DNA of 51,306 nt from Tritrichomonas foetus (Eukaryota; Parabasalia; Tritrichomonadida; Tritrichomonadidae). The first letter of the stretch is position 1. Each line of letters starts with the position of its first letter. Positions 46,273 to 51,306 of the stretch are shown one piece after another. Made by a program: the position numbers and the translations under genes. The DNA lies in assembly GCA_001839685.1 (NCBI GenBank), contig MLAK01000886.1, positions 1-51,306 of the forward strand, given 5' to 3'. A model generated the notes under the pieces. It was not told where the DNA came from. It worked only from the letters and a program-made list of their open reading frames with translations, and made no database searches.

Positions 46273-46863
46273 GAAAAAAGGAAAGCCACAACCGTTTGTT
46301 GACTATCAAATTTCAGAAGAAGACGATACAAATTTTAACCAAGAAATTTTCAAATTTCACCTTCAAATTATACTAGTCAAAAATTGACCATAACGATAAA
46401 CGAGGTATATTCCCACATCAAAAAATGCAAAATAAAAAAGTGATGTCTACTCCGACCAAACTTGGCAAAGATTACTCCTAAGTTGGGTCAATTCTAAAGG
46501 TGAATTATGAATTTATGACTTAACTTTTGGCTGCAATGCGCAGGTAAAAAACAAAGAGTAGAAAAGTAAAGATTAAAAAAGTAAAGAGTAAAAAAGTAAA
46601 GAGTAAAAAAGTAAAGAGTAGTAAAGTAAATATTAACAAAGTAAAGAGTAAAAAAGTAAAGAGTANAAAAGNAAAGAGTNAAAAAGTAAAGAGTAAAAGA
46701 GTAAAGAGTAGTAAAGTAAATATTAACAAAGTAAAGAGTAAAAAAGTAAAGAGTANAAAAGNAAAGAGTNAAAAAGTAAAGAGTAAAAGAGTAAAGAGTA
46801 GTAAAGTAAATATTAACAAAGTAAAGAGTGAAAAATGATAGGTATAATGAATAGGCCTTTTAA
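46273..46863. other. Intergenic region with nested tandem repeat
   Basis: Upstream space of the S29 gene and downstream of the HAP40-like gene. The right half is the 15/90-bp repeat described separately; the left half has no feature I can name. Confidence 0.7.
46544..46828. repeat. 15-bp tandem repeat with 90-bp higher-order unit
   Basis: The basic unit is close to GTAAAGAGTAAAAAA (15 bases). A diverged GTAAAGTAAATATTAAC motif recurs at 46621, 46711 and 46801, defining a 90-base higher-order unit of six basic units. Ambiguous bases occur at 46666, 46672 and 46680 and again at 46756, 46762 and 46770, exactly 90 bases apart. Confidence 0.93.
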
Positions 46864-47784
46864 TTATTGTGCAAGTTCTGAATATGCAGTTTCGACACTC
46901 TTTGACAATAAGAAGAGGTGTCTTTCAAATAATGCAATTTGTTGTTCATTGAAATAATTTGAGCTCTTTGCTTGATTGATAAGTGCATCAATTACAGCAA
47001 TCTGGTTGCTTTTTGATGCGTCGCAGAGCTCTTTGAAGAGTTGGGCAACTCCCTCCTCGAGATTTGCGTTTGAATAGCTGATGCAGTCTGCGTGTTTGAA
47101 TGCGCTAAGTAAAAGTTGTGCTTTGAAAATTTTGAGATCAACAAGTTGTCTCTTCATTAACGGCGATGCATTAATTTGGTCGATCGTTTCCTGCCCCATC
47201 TTGGTTTGAACCCTTTCAACAACAAGAAGGGCAAGATCAAGTCTGTCCGCTCTGCTGTAGCAATCGATGCAGTTAAATGTCGAATCGAATAATAATGGTG
47301 GAGATAATTTCTGGTCAATTGAAATGTTAACGGCCTCCTCGTAAGTGTTACCAGCGTAGTGGAAAAGGTCGAATTTATATTCTGTTTTACCGAGCTCCAA
47401 TAATAAGACGACTGCGAGGTTTGGCTTTCCGTCAGACTTTAAGGCGTCCGCAGCAACACGGTAGCAGTGGAGACCATCGGCGAGTGGGTCTGACCAGGTA
47501 TCGCGAAGGTTACGGGATATTTCGTAATTGAAAGTGGCAGATTTTACAAATAAGCGGGCAGCTTTGACAGCAGTTCGGACTGTCTTTTGCTTATCGTCGA
47601 TCTTTTGGTAGCATTGCATTTCACCGAATTTTGCGAGTGCAACTAAACCACATTCAAATGGATTTTCTTCATCTTGAGATCGTGAAAGTTCGTCAAATTG
47701 TTGAGCTGTTTCGAGTAAGCTCTTTTTTGTACGGAAAATCTTCGACATATTTGCCGAAATTTCATCAAAACGCTTATAAAACAT
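46864..47784 (-). CDS. Helical-repeat protein, HAP40 (F8A)-like
   Basis: A 306-residue all-helical protein with TPR-like pairs, of the SNAP/HAP40 kind. The first part shows TAQQFDELSRS, ECGLVALAKFGEMQCYQ and AVKAARLFVKSA, which follow the pattern of HAP40, the 40-kDa huntingtin-associated protein; GKPNLAVVLLLELGKTEY and YAGNTYEEAVNIS are equivalent to its central repeats. HAP40 stabilises huntingtin and links it to endosomes. Gamma-SNAP is the alternative, but the length and first helices favour HAP40. The match is by eye and distant. A TCACCAATT initiator-like motif lies about 23 bases before the ATG. Confidence 0.5.
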   Translation of the reverse strand: MFYKRFDEISANMSKIFRTKKSLLETAQQFDELSRSQDEENPFECGLVALAKFGEMQCYQKIDDKQKTVRTAVKAARLFVKSATFNYEISRNLRDTWSDPLADGLHCYRVAADALKSDGKPNLAVVLLLELGKTEYKFDLFHYAGNTYEEAVNISIDQKLSPPLLFDSTFNCIDCYSRADRLDLALLVVERVQTKMGQETIDQINASPLMKRQLVDLKIFKAQLLLSAFKHADCISYSNANLEEGVAQLFKELCDASKSNQIAVIDALINQAKSSNYFNEQQIALFERHLFLLSKSVETAYSELAQ

Positions 47785-48615
47785 TGTTGGAGGAAAAATG
47801 CAATTGGTGACCGTTTAGATGTTGAATAATTCACCGAATAAAGTATTGAAAAAAATACATCTATCTCAAAAAATTCTCAAAATTCCCAAAATTTGTGAAA
47901 AAAAAGCTATTTTTCGTCCATATCGAAAATGTTCAACATAGGTGAAATTTCTTAATCGAGTAAGTCAAAAAAGGTGAATAAGTAACGATAGAAAATCCAC
48001 AGAAATGAAGAAAATGAAATTTATCTTGGTATTATTTCATATATTGAAGTATTAACCCAATCATTTATTTTATTAATTCAATTTTTATTCTTTTATCCGC
48101 GTTTCATCTATAAATTTCATCAATAATCCAAATTGATTCAAAATTGGTTAACAAATATTTGCACCAATTGAAAAATTTCATAAATATGAATCAAGCTAGT
48201 GAAATATATACCATTGCTCCTTAGAAAATGGTCAGATTTGCATGGAACAGAATTTTCTTGCATTTCATCTGAAAAAAATTATATCATCATACTTTAGAAG
48301 TATTTCAGAAATGCCATATACGTTCTTTCAAAAAGCGAAATTCAGTTATTATTATATCTTGGAAAATATTTAATATATTATAATTATAACTTATAAAAGT
48401 ACTTTTAAAAATAGATTATAGTGACAATATTATACTAGCGTTTGATAAAGAAGACTAAATATTTAATACATTCAATTTTTTTTGAATGATGAAGTGGCGA
48501 TTGAAAGGAATAGAATTCTTTGAAAATCAAATGCGTATAAAGCTAACAAAAGTTAAGTATAAAGTGTAACTTTTTGAATATCATCCATCACTTCAAAAAA
48601 TCATATCACATTTTT
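47785..48615. other. Divergent intergenic region, no gene seen
   Basis: About 830 bases of AT-rich sequence between the HAP40-like gene and the transporter gene. Shortly before the transporter ATG (48616) come TCACTTCA (48588) and TCACATTTTT (48606), either of which could be its initiator. Confidence 0.55.
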
Positions 48616-49617
48616 ATGGTTGATTATGTTAACGTAATTCAAGTTGGATGTAGCCTCCTCATAATTATTATATTTGGATTTATTGCATTCAAATTCAAAT
48701 TTCTACCAATGAGCGCCATTCCATCAATGAATCAATTTTTATTCAAAGTTTGTTACATTTGTCTGGTGGCAAGAAACTTGGCAAAACGTAAGTTTTCCGA
48801 ATTAAATTTCATGCCTTTCGTTGTCGGAGCATTAACTACAGTTGGAGTTCATCTAATATTTTTAGTAATATTTTTGATGCCTTTTAAAGATAAATTTAAA
48901 AACTACTTAAGCTCAGTACTTCCATGTTCATTTGTTAATTACCTTGTTATTGGAATTCCGATATTTAACTCAATTTGGGATCCTGAAGAAAACGTAATGA
49001 TTTCAATGATCACTCTCAGTAACGATTTAATTACAACTCCTATCTATTTAGTTTTATCTAATATTTATTTAGCACGAAAAATGCCAACAGATATGTCACC
49101 AGATGATCCAATTCCAAAAAAGAAATCATCCTTAGAAATTTTTAAACTAGTTATGATTCAAATTGTTACAAGTCCAATTATTATCGGAAATGTAATTGGA
49201 TTTGTTTGGTCAGCCATCGGATGGACTTTGCCTACATTTTTACTGTCTTTAACAACATTTTTAGGTGATGAAGTTTTAGGTATTTGCTTGATTTGTGTTG
49301 GTGGATTTATTGCTCAGCATTCGATTATTGCATGTCATTGGTTGAAGTTTATATTATGTATATTAGCAAGACATATTATATCACCAATGGTTACAATGTT
49401 CTTCTGTTGGGTTTTCAAGATGGAAAATAAACTTAGCAGACAGTGTATTGTAATGACAATTTTACCAACTGGTACAACGAGTTTTCTTATGTCAAATTTA
49501 AATGGAATTGGACCTGGTGTTTCTTCTACCATGATATTCTGGTCAACTGTTCTCTGTGTTCCATTTCTTATTGTTTGGATTTTGGTTCTCGATAAATTAA
49601 ATATATTTGTTGAATGA
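48616..49617 (+). CDS. Auxin efflux carrier (AEC/PIN)-family membrane transporter
   Basis: A 333-residue protein with about ten hydrophobic segments in a five-plus-five arrangement. The N-terminal segment IIIIFGFIAFKFKFLPMSAI followed by NQFLFKVCYICLVARNLA is the AEC family opening (normally a Gly-rich first helix, then a Pro-containing second). The second half repeats the theme, ending in ILPTGTTSFLMSN and a final membrane segment. AEC transporters move organic anions or auxin-like compounds; the substrate in a protist is unknown. The open frame starts with TTG 48574; the first ATG is 48616 (MVDYVNVIQV), with initiator-like TCAC motifs just upstream. Confidence 0.85.
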   Translation: MVDYVNVIQVGCSLLIIIIFGFIAFKFKFLPMSAIPSMNQFLFKVCYICLVARNLAKRKFSELNFMPFVVGALTTVGVHLIFLVIFLMPFKDKFKNYLSSVLPCSFVNYLVIGIPIFNSIWDPEENVMISMITLSNDLITTPIYLVLSNIYLARKMPTDMSPDDPIPKKKSSLEIFKLVMIQIVTSPIIIGNVIGFVWSAIGWTLPTFLLSLTTFLGDEVLGICLICVGGFIAQHSIIACHWLKFILCILARHIISPMVTMFFCWVFKMENKLSRQCIVMTILPTGTTSFLMSNLNGIGPGVSSTMIFWSTVLCVPFLIVWILVLDKLNIFVE

Positions 49618-49973
49618 ACAATAAAGATAGATATATTAGCATTATATTAAATAACATGCCTATCAAATATTAAAATAAATATTAATAACTCATTTTGATC
49701 AAATTTTTTTCTCTTCCACTTCTTTATTTTATTCACACAAATTCTCAATCATATCTCAAATTTTCATTAACTAGTTCGCCCAAAGTAGCTTTCTGTCTTT
49801 TGAAGAATATTCTGCGAAAAGAAACAAACATTTTTGAGAGAAAGAAAAAAGAAATCAAAACAAGAGAAGAAAAATGAACAACCAAAAAGGGAAAGAAACT
49901 TTCTATAATATCACACGCAAATCATTTTTAACATACAAACTTTTCAAAACTTCTTTTAAAAATATGAACTCAT
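49618..49973. other. Intergenic region between convergent genes
   Basis: 3' space of the transporter and the unknown minus-strand gene. Two weak frames (49695-49877, 49874-50098) are low-complexity and overlap the next gene. Confidence 0.6.
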
Positions 49974-50993
49974 TCAACTTCCATTATCTTTTTTCCTACT
50001 GGATGAAATGTAGTATTTTTCCCAGCCGACACTTTTCACTGCATCTTTTACAGTTTTTCTTTTATTCTGCAAAGAAGAGAAATCGGCATCTTCAATAAAT
50101 TCAGGAACATCAAGTTTTTGTTTATACAAGTATTTCTTATACCTTAGTGCAGAATAAGACTTTTCAATATTTTCTTTGATCATTTGGCCTTTTTTGGTTG
50201 TAATGCCATATTTCCCGCTAATTCTGTCCCGTAGCTCCTCTGATTCTTTTTGAACTGATGAAAGCTCCTTAATGGCATTTCTGATCTTTCTTTGTCCACG
50301 GTTATATGAATAAGCTATTTGGGGTTGATTTCCTGTCTTTCCGCCTCCAGAATCAAGAATTTGACCATTTAAGTATTCAACTTTTCGACCCACTTCTTCG
50401 TTTGAGTGGTTTACTTCATGAGAGTGAAGCCAAACCTGCTCTTCAATGTCTTGAATTGTAACTGGTCCTGATGTGATATCAATTGGATCATCTTTTTCGA
50501 TTTCTTCTGTTGTTTTCTTGTCTTCTTCTCCGATTTCTGTCACAAATGGCGTGAATGAAATAACCGAATCATTTTGTTTGAAATCATCTTTTTTAGACAT
50601 TTTATTCGAAAATATTTTTGAGAGTTTGAATGATGAAGATGTCGAATTGCCCATAATTTGACTTGTTAACCGTTTGTTGTTCATTTCCTGCAGTTTTTGA
50701 AGGCGTGACGGTGATCTGCCGTCCAATCGTTTGTTATTTAGTTCGAGATTGTCAGCTTCAGCTTTCATCAAAAGTGTATATTCTTCTTCAGAAAACATCA
50801 TTGCGGAGTGGTGAAAAAAATGGCGCGTGGGTGGATCTAGTTGAACTTTTTTAATTGTTGCGACTGATTTTGTCCTTTCGCGTCGGCCAAATCGAGAAGG
50901 CTTTTGAATATACGTCGTCTTCACGCTAATCCAAGGAATATTGGTATATTTTAAGCGATCAATTTTCATTTGTTGAAGCCTTTCATTGATCAT
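49974..50993 (-). CDS. Unknown basic protein, 339 aa
   Basis: The first ATG is 50993 (MINERLQQMK); the frame itself opens at a TTG three bases earlier. The N-terminal third is basic with proline (PSRFGRRER, DPPTRHFFHH), the middle is acidic and Asp/Glu/Thr-rich (about 155-175), and about 180-300 form helices with coiled-coil character. The segment EQVWLHSHEVNHSNEEVGRK is amphipathic and might be a SNARE-like or other coiled-coil helix, but the C-terminus has no membrane anchor. I do not recognise the family. Confidence 0.7.
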   Translation of the reverse strand: MINERLQQMKIDRLKYTNIPWISVKTTYIQKPSRFGRRERTKSVATIKKVQLDPPTRHFFHHSAMMFSEEEYTLLMKAEADNLELNNKRLDGRSPSRLQKLQEMNNKRLTSQIMGNSTSSSFKLSKIFSNKMSKKDDFKQNDSVISFTPFVTEIGEEDKKTTEEIEKDDPIDITSGPVTIQDIEEQVWLHSHEVNHSNEEVGRKVEYLNGQILDSGGGKTGNQPQIAYSYNRGQRKIRNAIKELSSVQKESEELRDRISGKYGITTKKGQMIKENIEKSYSALRYKKYLYKQKLDVPEFIEDADFSSLQNKRKTVKDAVKSVGWEKYYISSSRKKDNGS

Positions 50994-51306
50994 CAATAAA
51001 TTTAATTAGTTTTTTGAAGAAAAAGTATTGAATTATTATCAAAAGATTTGTGAAGGTAACTCAATATTAGTGGAAATTTCTAGGGCTGAACTTTTTTATA
51101 ATAGCGTTTTCAAAAAAATTGTGAGGGCATTTTCTGGTGAAGTGTTTTTCTTGTATCTAGGGCTGAACTTTTTTATAATAGCGTTTTCAAAAAAATTGTG
51201 AGGGCATTTTCTGGTGAAGTGTTTTTCTTGTATCCAAACTCTCAATTTTTCAATATAAGTAATCACTAAAATTCACCTTCTGTACGTTACAGATAGAAAT
51301 TAATTT
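50994..51306. other. Right-edge intergenic region with tandem duplication
   Basis: Upstream of the unknown minus-strand gene. It contains a 77-bp tandem duplication and no gene-like frame. Confidence 0.7.
51079..51234. repeat. 77-bp tandem duplication
   Basis: The unit from 51079 (TCTAGGGCTGAAC...) is repeated from 51156 with no difference seen up to TATC at 51234. Only two copies are present. Confidence 0.93.

Noticed and set aside
46095..46331. 78-codon minus-strand frame over the S29 gene
   Set aside because: It overlaps the S29 coding sequence in another frame and lacks any family likeness.
46520..46819. 99-codon minus-strand frame with repeated LLLFTL pattern
   Set aside because: It simply translates the 15-bp tandem repeat and contains ambiguous bases.

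Overview
The window looks like nuclear DNA of a trichomonad (Parabasalia); its AT-rich, gene-dense character would fit Tritrichomonas foetus or a relative, but the species is inferred, not proven. Five things point there: (1) a spliceosomal intron with GTATGT at the 5' end and CTAACACACAG at the 3' end, the extended splice signal typical of trichomonads; (2) a protein with the trichomonad initiator-binding domain (IBP39 type); (3) a TCACTTTTCA initiator-like motif 15 bases before a start codon; (4) a flagellar protein (CFAP91); (5) an intact mariner transposon. Genes are nearly all single-exon, with short intergenic spaces and stop codons often overlapping TAAA.

Layout. 1-8.4 kb: unknown helical protein (885-3542), CZIB/DUF866 zinc protein, axonemal CFAP91, and a TRMT2-type tRNA m5U methyltransferase. 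8.7-17.5 kb, all minus strand: a Rab GTPase, an FKBP15/WAFL-like protein, an Smr-domain protein and a Raptor homologue (TORC1). 18.3-24.3 kb: a long coiled-coil protein, a DHHC-family protein with a degenerate zinc site, and the IBP39-like factor. 24.3-26 kb: a gene-free stretch with a perfect 90-bp inverted repeat and an 18-bp minisatellite. 26-33.2 kb: a low-complexity protein with six identical 81-bp repeats, a Nup35-like protein, a BAR-PH-ArfGAP-ankyrin (ACAP-type) protein in two exons, and an ADAT2-type deaminase. 33.8-35.8 kb: a mariner element abutting a partial duplicate of a possible MLF-family gene. 36.4-43.7 kb: a coiled-coil protein, a giant pseudokinase-Sel1-multipass membrane protein, and a Golgi-type glycosyltransferase candidate. 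43.9-51.3 kb: an acidic coiled-coil protein, a 57-residue ribosomal protein S29 gene, a nested tandem repeat, a HAP40-like helical-repeat protein, an auxin-efflux-family transporter, an unknown protein and a 77-bp tandem duplication.

There is no sign of an operon-like functional cluster; the genes are eukaryotic housekeeping and lineage-specific genes. Several serve membrane traffic (Rab, ACAP, FKBP15-like, DHHC) and nutrient signalling (Raptor), but their proximity is probably incidental. No tRNA or rRNA gene was recognised, and no CRISPR array was seen. Several single N bases mark uncertain assembly at 204, 33834, 35192, 35744, around 35897-35908 and inside the 46.5-46.8 kb repeat.
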